This document shows positions 42,475 to 53,846 of a stretch of 64,000 nt of DNA, piece by piece. Position 1 is the first letter of the stretch; every line of letters begins with the position of its first letter. The position numbers and the translations under genes were made by a program. Source of the DNA: Euphorbia lathyris (lineage: Eukaryota; Streptophyta; Magnoliopsida; Malpighiales; Euphorbiaceae); contig NC_088915.1 of NCBI RefSeq assembly GCF_963576675.1, forward strand, positions 38,841,501 through 38,905,500, read 5' to 3'. The notes below the pieces were generated by a model that worked only from the letters and a program-made list of their open reading frames with translations, searched no databases and was not told the origin of the DNA.

Positions 42475-43379
42475 GTTTTACGCTGTGCTTTGCTAGTTAA
42501 AGTTCGGAAAGAAGCTCTCAAGGTGTAAGGATTTTATTACATAAAAAGGAATATCTAATTGAGTGCCAAGCACTCCTATTTATAAACAAATCAATCTCGG
42601 GGCATAATCATAATTTACAAAGGTCTATAGTTAATTCACACACTAATACTGGAAAATGGGGTCACATACTGTGTGAATAGGTGACACGTTGTGTTGACTT
42701 AGTAATAGGGCAACCAGACATAATTATTCTTTTAAAACGTCGGGTGAAGGGATTTTTATACCGAGTTAACCATCCACATGCCATGTGATATAGTCAATAA
42801 GTCGTTTGACATATGTGGAATTATGACCAGTTATTGATTTTTTGAATTAATTGATCCATACGACGTGTTTGCAAAGTGATACGTCATGTTGACTTTGAGG
42901 CACAAAGGTTAGTTCACTGTCAATTTCTGCCGGATTCTTCCTTCCTCAGGTGACACGCTGACCACTTGACCTGTCGTGTTGACTTGGGGGACAAGAAGAC
43001 ATCACTTGTTAGTCTTCACTGAATTTGTCAGTTTGACCCCCACATGCCATGTGGACTTGTGACACGCCGTGTGGGATTCTGCGAAGGTATTTTCTCTTGT
43101 TCACATGGTGTCACTTTTAGGTTTCTTATTTGTCTCCCATGCTTTGCGCGTGTTTTCTTTAAACCTGCAAAACACAAACATGCCCGAGATTACTTGATTT
43201 ATTTATTTAATTTATAACGAAATGAGATTAAAAAATGACTAAAATTAACTAGAAGTATACAATTTATTATTTCTTGTTGATTTATCAAAATATACATGAA
43301 TTTAAATATTAAACTTAATTATTAGCTCAAAAATAAACTGTAAATCACCCTAAAAGATAAGGATAAAACATCCATATCA
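42475..43379 (-). repeat. Partial 3' LTR of element 7
   Basis: The right border (CATCCATATCA then the reversed polypurine tract) is clear. Internal similarity to 25090-25903 starts near AAGCTCTCAAGGTG at 42510. Roughly half an LTR. Degenerate paired motifs are visible at 42660-43080. Confidence 0.7.
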
Positions 43380-44955
43380 ACCTCCTCGGACTTTAAAGCT
43401 TTACTTGTTCTCAAGTAAACATAGTCAAAGGACGAAGGATTGAGACGTTGAGAAACAAACCATTTCTCCAAGTGTGTGATTCCAAAATTTAGATTTTATG
43501 AGGAGAGTTTAATGAGCACATGAACAAAAAGGTTACCAAATTCCGGTTTTTAAATTTCATTGATTAAACATAATAGGCAATATTAATAAAAACTGATTAT
43601 TTACGGGAAACGCTCGCCAAGGTATTTCACTTAATCACACAAATTTTGGGTGTTTGAGTGTTTTTACTCTTTTCTTTATACTTACCCAAAGTCACACTAA
43701 GTTTGCACGGCCATCCGAGCCTTTCCGTCTTTGTTATGATCAAAGCAATATTAAAAATGATCTCGGATTGAGGTTATAATGCAGTTGAGGCTTTAAGAGG
43801 GGTTAATTTGTGAGACTCAAGTTTGAGCACTAATTTTTGACTTTGCATCATGAATTGTTGGTTATCTAGCAATTTGGAAAAATAATGACCGAAAATGCTC
43901 GAAAGAGCTTGAAAATGCTAAAAACTCTCTTATTTTATTTTATTTTTTTAGAGTGGTACAAAAACTATTTCGGTAGCGGTTTTGCACTTCCTGCTAGAAT
44001 TTTGGCTTTTAATTGATTGATGCAATTGTTTTAACTTTTTCGATGCTCAAATGAGGGAAAAGATGGATTAAATATTAATGGGTTGAGAAAGAAAATTGGT
44101 AAGTAGGTTCAAATGGGTTTTCTAAGGACTTCATTTTATCATCTATTGTTCTTATACTGAAATAGACTCACTTAACTTAGTATCTAGTGCAAACTTTGTG
44201 ACTCAGGTAAAGCAAAAGCTCTCATAATTGTGAAAGAAATAGAGTTCTCATGCGAACTCTTTTTGGCTCAAAATTCCTTATAAAAATTTCGGGTTCATTT
44301 GTGCTTTTGAGTCTCTTAAAATCCTCAAAGACCCATTTTATTGCCTTTTCAAGGTTAATGAACAAAATAACTCGTGAATTTGGAACTATTAAATTCGTTT
44401 TTTTTGTTAGGTGCAAATTTTATCTATTCATAAATTGTCTAGCTTCGGAATCAAAACTTAAATTTTTTCAATTGAATCAATCCTTCGAATCGAGTTATTT
44501 ATTTTTAAGGATAAAGAAACTAATTTTGGAGGTGGTGATAGGCTCGATTTATACTCGAGCTAATTATTTATTTATTTATTTTCTTTATGTGATATTTCAT
44601 TTTTATTTGTTTATTGTATTATATATATAGCCACACGCTGTGTGGCTGAGAAACAGAAACTTTTTTCGTAGGAATCTTAATTCAATGCGTGTAGGTGAAT
44701 CCACACGCCATGTGATTTAAGATTTTTACACCAAAATATATCGTGAAAAAGTTATAAATTTTTTTACGAAACACATACGAAACATATATGGAATATAAGT
44801 GAAAGTACCAAAATGAAGTAGTACACATGAGCACTAGTGCGAGGGTGTCGTTACCCCTCCGCACGAACAAAATTGTACTAATTCTAAAAAGTACAAAAAT
44901 GCCGAAAAGAAAAAACGAACGAAAATGGAAAAATAAGGAAAAGGAGGGGATTCCC
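43380..44955 (-). other. Polypurine tract and noncoding tail of element 7
   Basis: The minus-strand CCGAGGAGGT tract lies at 43380-43390. The rest is AT-rich, homologous to 12540-13788 of element 2, with no gene. Palindromes of the ACACGCCATGTG type occur at 44632-44720. Confidence 0.6.
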
Positions 44956-45412
44956 TTAGTTGGATGGTAGAGGTGGTGGCCACGGGAAACCTTGTTGTGC
45001 ACTATACATTTGGGCAAAGTAGTTGAAATTAGCATCTTGAGCATTAGATTGCTCTTAGGCCCGGAGGATAGCTTGTTGTCCTCGGCGGACGTTCTCTTGG
45101 CCTCTAAGGAGGTTCTCTTGGCCCAGTAGCAATGAATCGACCCTAGCTTGTGTGACTTGAGCAATCACTCATGTTTGATGGTGGGCTAATTCCAACAAAT
45201 TGAGTCATGCACAAACATGGTCGTAGTCGGAGTGCATTTGGGGTGCCGGTGGTGCCTCATCTTCATCTTCTTCATGTCCCTCCTCGAAACCTTGGCCTTG
45301 CTTGATAGTCGGTTGTGAAGGATCGACATCTGAGGGTGTGTTGACGTGCTTAAGATACGGAGTCCCAATTGTCCTTGATTTGAGGGCTATGAGGGTCGTA
45401 TGTAATAGCTGC

Positions 45413-47008
45413 TGATAGCTCCCATTTATATAGAGTTTTTAGGATTAATTTAGTTTGTTTTAATTAGCTTTTAGTTAAGTTTCTTTATTAATTTGATAGT
45501 TTTTAGTTAAATTTAGTATTTTCCATTATTTATGGCATTTTCGGTGTTTTCAGGGTTTTTCAGGACTATTTGAGCATTCCCGAACCAGACCCAAGCCTAT
45601 TGGAGCATTTCCGGATTATTCAGGGACCGTCAGAGCACTTTTAGAATTCATCAGGGACCATTAGAGCACTTTTCGAAAGCCCACGGACCTAAACAGATAA
45701 AAGCCGAAGCAAAATCGCCCCATTTAGGACCTGTCTCGTCGAGACAATACCTGTCTCGTCGAGATAGGCCCTTGTCTCGATGAGACGAGGCGGGGAAAGG
45801 CGCACCAGCGCCTTCCCCCTTGCTGGAATGCGTGGATTTGGGCTTGAAGCCCATTAAAACACTTTGTAATAGCCCATTTTGCCCCCGGAGACATTAGGGT
45901 TTTGTCCCTAACTCTATAAATAGGGAGCTAATCTTCATTATTCGGGGGGAGTCGTCATAATGTAGACTAAAATTTCAGTATAGTTCTTTTTGCTTTTTAG
46001 ATTAGATTTCCAGCTTTCTAGGTTAGATTAATTTTAGTTTTTATTTCTTATTCAAGAACAATTGATGGGAGAAGCTCCAGATCTTCTATTTTTGTAATCG
46101 GATCAGACAAAGCGGGTTTTAGATTTCTATCTCTCTCTTATCTTTTGCTTTTATATTCAATTGAAGATGTTTTTCCATTATTCATTTACTTCCTATTGCT
46201 ATGATTAGTTTGTCTATGAATTAATCCCCATCCAAATTGGGATGGGGATGAAATTGATTGTATGAATATGTATGATTAGGGATCTAGGACCTTTGATTGA
46301 TCAGTTTATGCATGCTTAATGCCTAGAAATTGTTAGGAACATGATTTATGCTAGAATGAACATTGATAATGATCAACTAGCATGTTTATGTATATAATGT
46401 GCTTAATGCCTATGACCCTGACATTAAATAGGATTATAGATAGATGAGAACCTGACCATGGAATCGTCTATACCGAACTTGTGTTAACATGACTTCGCTA
46501 AAAGACCACTAGGAATGAGGCTTTGTGGTTGGGCTACGGCTTTAGCCTTAGTTGTCAATAAACCTAATGCTTTGCATGACCTAGGGTATATGCCTAATCA
46601 AGCCGTCACCCGAATGCATGTGAATAGGAAGGACAATACTGATCATATTAGTCTTTCACTTAGAACAATTACCTTCGAATCATTGGTAAAACATAAATCT
46701 GAACTCCCTAAACCCATACATATGATTTAATCAAATGATTCCTCAGCCTAGATTGTGCCATCCATTAATTCACCTTCTACCCTTTCAATTGTTCACTTTA
46801 TTTCGTATCTTTATTGCTTTTGATTCATTTAGTTAGTTATTCACAAGCCTAAATCTTTATCCAACCCTCTAAACAATTAGAGCATTCTAGGTAGATTTAC
46901 TAGTTGTAACAAATAGTCTTTGTGGTTTGATCTCGTGCTTAGCACAATATTACTTGTTGCGATAGGATACACTTGTCCTATTAAATGCTATATATTTTAC
47001 GAGCATCA
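45413..47008 (+). mobile_element. Solo LTR of family A (1,596 bp)
   Basis: Begins TGATAGCTCCCATTTATATA, ends GAGCATCA, and is flanked exactly by the 5-bp duplication GCTGC (45408-45412, 47009-47013). It aligns in reverse with the LTR of element 1. TATA box CTATAAATAG at 45914-45923. No internal element sequence remains, so it arose by recombination between the two LTRs of a full copy. It contains no gene. Confidence 0.95.
45733..45786. promoter_or_regulatory. Three phased 13-bp palindromes in the solo LTR
   Basis: Copies start at 45733, 45753 and 45774 (steps 20 and 21, spacers 7 and 8), the same phasing as element 1. A fourth copy and the second quartet are absent. Confidence 0.75.
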
Positions 47009-47659
47009 GCTGCCCTATCTTGTCTTGGGCAATGAGGGTGATGATATGTCTGAGCCCAAATCCCGCACGTTTCTTTTTGTTCATCCCCCGTGGCGAATCC
47101 TCAATATGACTAGTGGCATCCGTCTCTAAACCATACTCCACACAATGGAGAAGAAGAAGCTCTAATTCATTTACCCGATTTGGTTCCCATTTACCGGTGA
47201 AGACGAAGGCTATGAATATGCGGAGGGGGTTGAGGAGTGGATTCCGGATCAACCAAGATTGAAGATCGGTGTTCTTGAATTCATCGGATCTTGTGATTTC
47301 TTTCCAATATGTCCGTGAATCCATGCCATCGAGCCAGTTCTAAGTGGGGTTCGTTTTTACCTTAATTTTGCACTTGTCGTGCAACCATGCTCGGTTGATC
47401 GTGTAGGTTCGACCCAAGAGGTGAAATTCAAGAAAATAGTTGCGTTGTCTCATTACCGACTTCGTAGTGGTATAAACTTCTTCCACCAATTAGGGATAGA
47501 CCATGTAGTGAACTTAGTAGAAATGATACCAACTGGCCACTTTGAGGGCATCCTCGAAATCTTGCAACCGCCTTTTTTCCCATAGGTAGACGGTATCGAA
47601 GATAGGGAAAGCGGGGCACTTACTTATGGATACATCTTTGTATCATTTGGCCTCGATGT

Positions 47660-48110
47660 CTAAGTAAATGGTGAAGAGGAAACTATGGTGGAAGGAGAGG
47701 GGTGGGATGTTGGCGTTTGGTGTGGATGGTGGTGGAGGTCGTGTGTCATGGCTCGTGTGTTTCAGGCGGTACGTTGGGTGTGGTTTGCCGTTCACTCATT
47801 TTTGGGGTTGGCAAAGGAGTAAGGCAAATGCAAAAGAAGAAGAAGTGGAGGGGATATGGTGGAGAAAGGGAAGTGTGGGGGGTTTTATAGGGAGAGAAAG
47901 TGGATTAGAATAAATGAGGGGGTTAATATGAGTGGTTAGGGGGATGTGGAATGTATTGGGAAAGGGAAAAAGATGTATTGGGAAGAGAGATGGTGGGTTG
48001 GGAAGAGAGAAAGGTGATGGCAAGTGAATGGGTGGTTATTGGGAAGTGAGGGGTGGGTTGGGAAGTGTAAAAAGGTGTGGGGGAAGTTTGGGGGTCAGAT
48101 TTGGGGAAGC
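47660..48110 (+). other. Purine-rich, G-run tract upstream of the third ORF of element 7
   Basis: About 450 bp with strong G+A bias on the plus strand and repeated GGGTTGGGAAGAGAG-like words. Several closely spaced G runs near 48045-48095 could form G-quadruplexes. On the minus (sense) strand it is the promoter-proximal zone of the third ORF. Short frames here are low-complexity artefacts. Confidence 0.6.
47881..47890 (-). promoter_or_regulatory. Possible TATA box for the third ORF of element 7
   Basis: Minus-strand CTATAAAACC about 200 bp before the start of third-ORF similarity, in a position comparable to 17418-17425 of element 4. Confidence 0.45.
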
Positions 48111-48133
48111 CCAAATCTGATTTCATACAGTAC

Positions 48134-48307
48134 ACACGTCTTATGAGTTTATCACATGTCGTGTGGGCTGCATGGGACCTTTTTTTAATTTTACAAAATA
48201 GGCCACACGACTTGTGGAAAATGTCACACGCTTTGTGGAATTTGTGGACCTATTTTGTAATTTACAAAACAATCCACATGGCATGTGGAATATCTCACAC
48301 GATGTCT
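48134..48307. promoter_or_regulatory. Degenerate palindrome pairs in element 7
   Basis: Pairs start at 48134/48154, 48205/48226 and 48276/48297, steps 20, 21 and 21. The motif has shifted to ACACG...TGTGG forms (ACACGACTTGT, ACATGGCATGT), but spacing and pair number per zone are kept. Confidence 0.6.
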
Positions 48308-48528
48308 GCACTACATAAAACTGGTCCTGGGAGCTAGAGAAATCTACCTCATTTTGATATTGATGGGATTTTTTTTTGTTATTTTTATGGAAAAATCAAA
48401 GAGAGAATTAAAAAAAACAATTGAACACATATAATACATATAAACAACAGTTCGAGAAATTCAAAATGGTACTACATTTATAGTCGAAGTAGCTCGACTT
48501 TCTCGTGGGGATGGTGGTGCTAGGGAGT

Positions 48529-50237
48529 TCATAGGTAGGTGGACTCACTATCCATGGGAAGAGCTCCTCCTAAGTATATCTTCAGCCGGTGCCCGTTTAC
48601 CTTTTGGCTTAAATTTCCGAGACATCTGATTTCCACCGCACCAGATGGAAATACATTGATAACTATGTAAGGTCCGGTCCAAAGACTTCTGAGCTTACCC
48701 GGGAACAAACGTAGTCGCGAATTGTAAAGAAGGACTTGGTCCCCTTCGTGGAACTTACAGATTTGCACATGCTTTTCATGTTATTTCTTTGTACGCTCCT
48801 TATACAATTTTGCATTCTCGTATGACCCGAGTCAGAGTTTATCGAGTTTACTCAGTTGAAGGAGTCATTATTCCCCTATACCATGCACATCAAAATTTAT
48901 AGATTTCAAAGCCAATAGGCCTTATGTTCAAGCTCAACTGGGAGATGGCATGATTTACCAAAAACTAAACGGTATGGTGACATTCGATAGGCGTTTTGAA
49001 TGCCATTCGGTAGGCCTATAGTGCATCATCGAGCTTTAAGCTCCAGTCTTTTCGAGAGGTGTTTACCATCTTTTGGAGGATGCATTTGAGCTCTCGTTTG
49101 GACACCTCAACTTGTCAACTAGTTTGCGGGTGGTAGGGTGTGGATACTCAGTGTGCAACATTGTATTTTGTAACAATTGATCGAATTGGCAGCTGTAGAA
49201 ATGGGAACCCGCATCACTAATTATAGTTTATTGAGTCCCAAACTGAGTGAAAATGTTCTTTTTCATAAATTTTTCTACCACCTTTGTATCGTTTGTGGGT
49301 AGGGTGACTGGTTCTATCCATTTGGAGACATAATCAATCGCTACCAGAATGTAAGAGTTGTTATGAGACTTAGGGAAAGGTAATCCCCCATATGTCAAAT
49401 AGTTCGCAAACTAAGATTTCCTGTTGGAGCATTTCATTTTTTCAGAAGATGTTCCCGCTCCTTCAATAAGTGTCGCATGAATTGATAAAGTTATGGGTAT
49501 CCTTGGACATCGTTGGTTAATAAAAGCCACATTGTAAGACTTTGGTCATAGTTCGATTGGGGCCGAAATGCCCACCGGGTTCCCGAGTGGGACACATATG
49601 CAATATATTTCCAACCTCATCATTTGGTATGCACATGCGAATGATGTTATCAGCACATGATTTAAAAAAGAATGGTTCTTCTAAAAAATAATGCTTAGCG
49701 TCATTAAAGAATTTCTTACACTGTTCATATGTAAGATTAGGGGGAAGAATGTTATCGGCCTTGAAGTTTACCATGTCGGTATACCAAGGTAAGGAGGTTA
49801 CCACAAATAATGTCTTATTGGGGAATGCTTCTTTAATGTCCACAGGATCCGGAGATTCAGATTCTTCACCTTGCAACCGAGATAGGTGGTCATCCACGAT
49901 GTTTTCTACCCATTTTCATCCCTGATTTCAATATCAAATTCCTGGAGCAAAAGAATCCATTGTATGAGGCATGGCTTAGCATCGTGTTTGGCCATGAGAT
50001 AACAGCTGTGTGGTTAGTATACACAATGAGTTTTGACAAGACAAGGTATGATCTAAATTTATCAAACACAAAAACCACAGTTAGCATTTCTTTTTCCATG
50101 ATGGAATAGTTTTGTTGTGCCTCACTGAGAGTTTTGCTAGCATAAAGGATAGGGTAGAAAATCTTATCCACCCATTGACCCAAGCATGCACCTACAACCA
50201 AATCGCTTGCATCACATATTAACCAGAAGGGGAGGTT
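48529..50237 (-). pseudogene. RNase H and integrase remnants of element 7
   Basis: RNase H begins mid-domain at 50237 (LPFWLICDASDLVVGACLGQ, YSIMEKEMLTVVFVFDKFRS). A connection segment follows (49897-49517; VTSLPWYTDMVNFKADN, MCIPNDEVGNILHM), then a heavily broken integrase core (about 49500-48900). The C-terminal domain is at 48768-48529 ([20 protein letters not shown]). The order matches element 2. RT, protease and gag are missing because the sequence breaks at 50238. Confidence 0.82.
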
Positions 50238-51960
50238 TGAAGGAAAATAGGCAAACACAGGCACAACGGAAATATAAATTTTTTACCTATTTCCCTTAAC
50301 CCAAGATTCGTTAAACGTTATTTCATATAAAGAGGGATAACACGTAATACCTTCATTGTCGATCTATCTATAGTTGCAAACGAAGCACCCACAACTCTTA
50401 ATCCCGAGTTTCACAAGCACAAACAAAACGAATAAGTAAACGATTAGAATACAACCGATGAATAGCAATCAAAGAAGATTGCCTCTAATAGATCAACATG
50501 AGATCAAAGATAGAGAAAACGAAGATAGAAATTAGTCGAATGGAGACAAGAAGAATTTTCTTCCTTCTAAGTTGTGTTGGCCGAATTCCTCAACTAATGG
50601 GGGGTATAAATATTGTTTTTCAATTCCAATCCCTAGTTAGATTGAGTTAAAATACTTAATTAGAGTCCTATTCCAAATACCACTTCTAATTAGATAATAT
50701 GAATATTATCTATATCTAATATAATATAAATAATATTTATATTATTTATTTGAGTTAGGATAATATTTTCGAATTAGAGATATAATCAAATTAAATCATG
50801 TAACTAATTTTATCCTACAATTAATTTAACTATAATTATCTAGATTAATTAAACACAATTAATATACATCTAATATGTATATTTCGGCCCTCTCGCTCTC
50901 TTCATTCAACAATTACTATTTTGCCCCTTATGGTTCCAAGTCTCATGTGTGACCCATTAGGTTCTTATTGCTACTAGCCATATATATTTGTTGAAATAAT
51001 TTCCAAAATTACATTCAACCAATTGTATATCGGAATGAGTGTGCGGACTGCGAATAGAAGAACCGTAAACATTCCCCTAGAGCCATAAGAAGACAGGTTG
51101 ATTCTATCGTTCACCTTTCTGCATTGGGTCCAGTATAATTTGATCCTTCACCGGTTATATCCTTGAACGAATCTTGTAACTATGGATAGTGTCATGTTAC
51201 ATATAACAGGACGTTCATTTTACTTATTCAGGTAGAGTTAACCCTGAATAGATAGATTAAGTGAAATCTCCATTTTGACTCTTAATCTATCCCCTTGCAA
51301 GGATTTAGAGTCAAGTCTCCACAAGCGATCCTGGATATATCTCCCATTTATCAAGAGTGATGAATGCTCAATCTAATATTAACTATTCCGCAATTACTTT
51401 GTGTCATACCCAACGCCTGCCCACACACACACCAAGATCCTTCCTGTTATGGATCATGTTTGAACAGAGCCAAAGTATCACACTCCATAATCTAGAATCA
51501 TTAATTAATATTTATTTGAGTCTGAGGGTTACTTATACCTACTAATACCAATGTGATAAACAAATGATATAGGATAACTCCATCCACCTTGTTATCTCAA
51601 GTCGGGTCCCCAATCCTAATGAACTCCTTCACTGGATCCATGTAACTGTCTAGATATCTCCATATCTAAAACTTGTGAGATCAGCTCTCTAACAGAAGAC
51701 ACTATTACATGCAAGTCTCAACAGTATTATGTTAATCCCATAAACATATTACTTGACTTGGGGTGGTTTTAAGTTTATTAGTTTACTATAAGGTTTGGGC
51801 TCACTTCATGCTTATATGAACACTTTATAATCACTTTAAATAAACTTTGTGATTTTCTTTTATTTGACTCAATTAGTTCTGATAAAATATTAATGTCTTT
51901 ATATAGTTGAATTTACTATATCTTATAAAACAAACAATAATGAACAATTCATTTATAAAT
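50238..51960 (-). repeat. LTR-like sequence abutting element 7 (possible solo LTR)
   Basis: It starts abruptly with TGAAGGAAAATAGGC inside the RNase H reading of element 7. On the minus strand it has a TATA-like box (TATTTATACC near 50600) and no coding potential, as expected of an LTR ending in CA at 50238. Element 7 does not resume on the other side and I could not find a target duplication, so the right border and the class are uncertain. Confidence 0.4.
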
Positions 51961-51962
51961 AT

Positions 51963-52700
51963 TTTAGGGTAAATAACTATAAAGTCCTTATGGTTTTGCT
52001 CAACATACTAGTAGGTCCATCATATTATTATAAGGTTCTTAAGTTTTATTTTAATCAACTCTTTAGTCATTCCATTTGCTTTTGTAGTTGAAAGCCCAAT
52101 TTCCCTTAGTTTGCATATAAAAAACCCTTATCTTTTAGTTTAAAATTTAATCTAAATAGTCTTAATAAAATTTGTGAAGTATATACTTGTATATACTAAT
52201 TATCAAAAATATATTTTTATTCTCATAATATTTTATTTTTTAATATAATGTCTTTAAACTAACATGAAATATTATTATGAATTTTCAATAAATCTTTTAA
52301 AAAAATAATATTTTTTTGTTCTTCATTTATAAAATTTATTAAAGATAAACAAAAAATTATTTTTTACAATTTATATAATTTTGCTCCTAATTTGATAATT
52401 TTTTGAAATATTTTTCATTAATTTTTTAGTTAATAAATTTTACGCTATTAAATTAAAATTCTATAATCATATAAAATTTAATAAATTAACTACTCAATAT
52501 TGTAGAGATTATGATTATATATGTAGGAAAAAAAGGAGAAAAAAACATAAAATATGAAAAATAGTTGTTTTATTATTAAAACATAGAGTAAAAGGTAATT
52601 TTAGTATTTTAAAGTTTAATTAGTATAGTTTGACTATTGACTCAAACACAAGGGCTAAGTAGTTGACGAAAACAAAAAATGAGGGACTATATAATTATTT
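51963..52700. repeat. AT-rich fold-back (MITE-like) element, first
   Basis: The left end GGTAAATAACTATAAAGTCC and the right end near 52650-52700, read in reverse (CGAAATAATTATATAGTCCC), form an imperfect terminal inverted repeat around a very AT-rich gene-free centre. Superfamily not determined. Confidence 0.4.
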
Positions 52701-53240
52701 CGAGTAAATTACACTAATGATATCTGAATTTTACCCTAGTTCACACTTTGGTACCTAAATCACATTTTGTTCCAAAAATATACATGAAGTAACAATGACC
52801 GGACAATTTAGTATATTTTACCGGTCAATGGCCGGTCTGTGCGAGTTTGATGAGTAAATTACACTGATGGTACCTGAACTTTATTCTAAATCACACTTTG
52901 GTACCTAAATTTCATTTTGCCCAAAAAATACACCTCAATTAAAGATGACTCAAAATTTTAGTACATTTGACTGATTAGTGATCGTTCAACATGAGTTTGA
53001 CTATTTTAAATTAAAAATTGAGATCCATCCTATACTCAATTAACATAAAGTATTGTAATTTTATGTTAATTGAGTGTATGGCGAGTCTCAATGTTTAGTT
53101 GAAAATGGTCAAACTTATTACCCGATCAAACCAACTAAAATTTTCAGTCACTTTTACTTGAGTTATGTTTTTAGGATAAAATAAAATCCAGGTACCAAAG
53201 TATGAATTATGGTAAAGTTCAGGTACCATCGGTGTGACTA
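52699..53240. repeat. Fold-back (MITE-like) element with tandemly duplicated left arm
   Basis: The left arm at 52859-52922 (TTACACTGATGGTACCTGAA...) pairs with the right arm at about 53175-53238 read in reverse. The centre has a near-perfect dyad (ACTCAATTAACATAAA and its reverse complement, about 53030-53080). A second direct copy of the left arm lies at 52699-52850. Sire-2 starts at the edge of the right arm. Confidence 0.6.
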
Positions 53241-53241
53241 A

Positions 53242-53846
53242 TGTTGAAACACCTTTCCACATGATTTTGATTTGACAAAATTATTTAAGTAATGATAAAA
53301 ATATTCTAACACATTAAATTTAAATGCTTTGATTTATTACACTAATGTGTTTGTTCAATGTTGAGTTTAATTGTTTACAAGACATTAAGATTAAAAATCC
53401 CAAAGGCCCTTAAAGTGAAAGTCAAGCCCAAGTCAACACATCAAGACCATTCGGCCCAAGAGTTCAAAACGAAGCCGTATCAAGTAAAACGACGACTCAG
53501 CGAAAGAAGGATCGAGAAGCCTTTGAAGCAAAACCTTCAAGTGGAAGCTGCTGAGTTGGACGACAATGCAGTCTAGACAGCGACAGACAACGATCAACTT
53601 CCAGACAAAGTAATTCTACTTTGGGTAAAGTTCAGAAGGCGCAAGAAGCTGTCTCGTGGACTTTGCCTTAAATGTCGAAACATTCTGTTTCAAGGACAAA
53701 AAGCTGACGTGGACAGAAGATGCGTGAATCCTATTGGCCAACGACGCTGAGCACGCCCAGAGTGACAATGACAGAAAGTCGTTTCCCTCCAACGGTTATT
53801 TCGAAATTCGAAATGACCAGGTGCCTCAAGTGTCACTATATAAAGG
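53242..53846 (+). repeat. Truncated 5' LTR (U3 only) of Sire-2
   Basis: It begins TGTTGAAACACC like the other LTRs and ends at the TATA box (CTATATAAAGG, about 53838-53848), where gag begins. The transcribed part of the LTR, U5 and the primer site are missing. An open frame starts in this U3 (TTG codon at 53734) and runs into gag. Its first ~38 codons are LTR sequence, not gag. Confidence 0.82.

Larger units (their letters stand above)
44956..47690 (-). pseudogene. Third ORF of element 7, decayed and split by a solo LTR
   Basis: The upstream part (47690-47014) reads FPIFDTVYLWEKRRLQDFED, then a VYP-stop-LVEEVYT segment matching VYPSLVQEFFST of element 4, and further on FVFTGKWEPNRVNELELLLL and KKRAGFGLRHIITLIA. 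A family A solo LTR (45413-47008) interrupts it. The distal part (45407-44956) has the coiled coil (SLLLGQENLLRGQENVRRGQ) and ends with PPPLPSN and a TAA at 44956. Stops occur in both halves. Conservation of both domains with element 4 shows the ORF is old in the family. Confidence 0.72.
42475..50237 (-). mobile_element. Old family-B-like Athila element (element 7), truncated at both ends
   Basis: Minus-strand order: RNase H and integrase fragments (50237-48529), tail with degenerate palindrome pairs, third-ORF pseudogene (47690-44956) split by a solo LTR, noncoding tail, polypurine tract (43390-43380), then part of the 3' LTR (43379-42475). Everything before RNase H is absent. It resembles elements 2 and 4 throughout but is far more diverged, so it is an older lineage member. 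The left LTR end is not recognisable. Confidence 0.8.

Noticed and set aside
44682..45164. 160-codon frame in element 7 as a gene
   Set aside because: The homologous coiled-coil of the third ORF is in another frame of the same strand (ending at 44956). This frame is a shadow.
47796..48135. Pro/Ser/His-rich frames on the minus strand
   Set aside because: Low-complexity translation of the purine-rich tract, with no domain and no conservation in element 4.
50238..51960. Confident solo LTR with target duplication
   Set aside because: I could not find a matching 5-bp repeat or the continuation of element 7 on the far side, so it is listed only as LTR-like.
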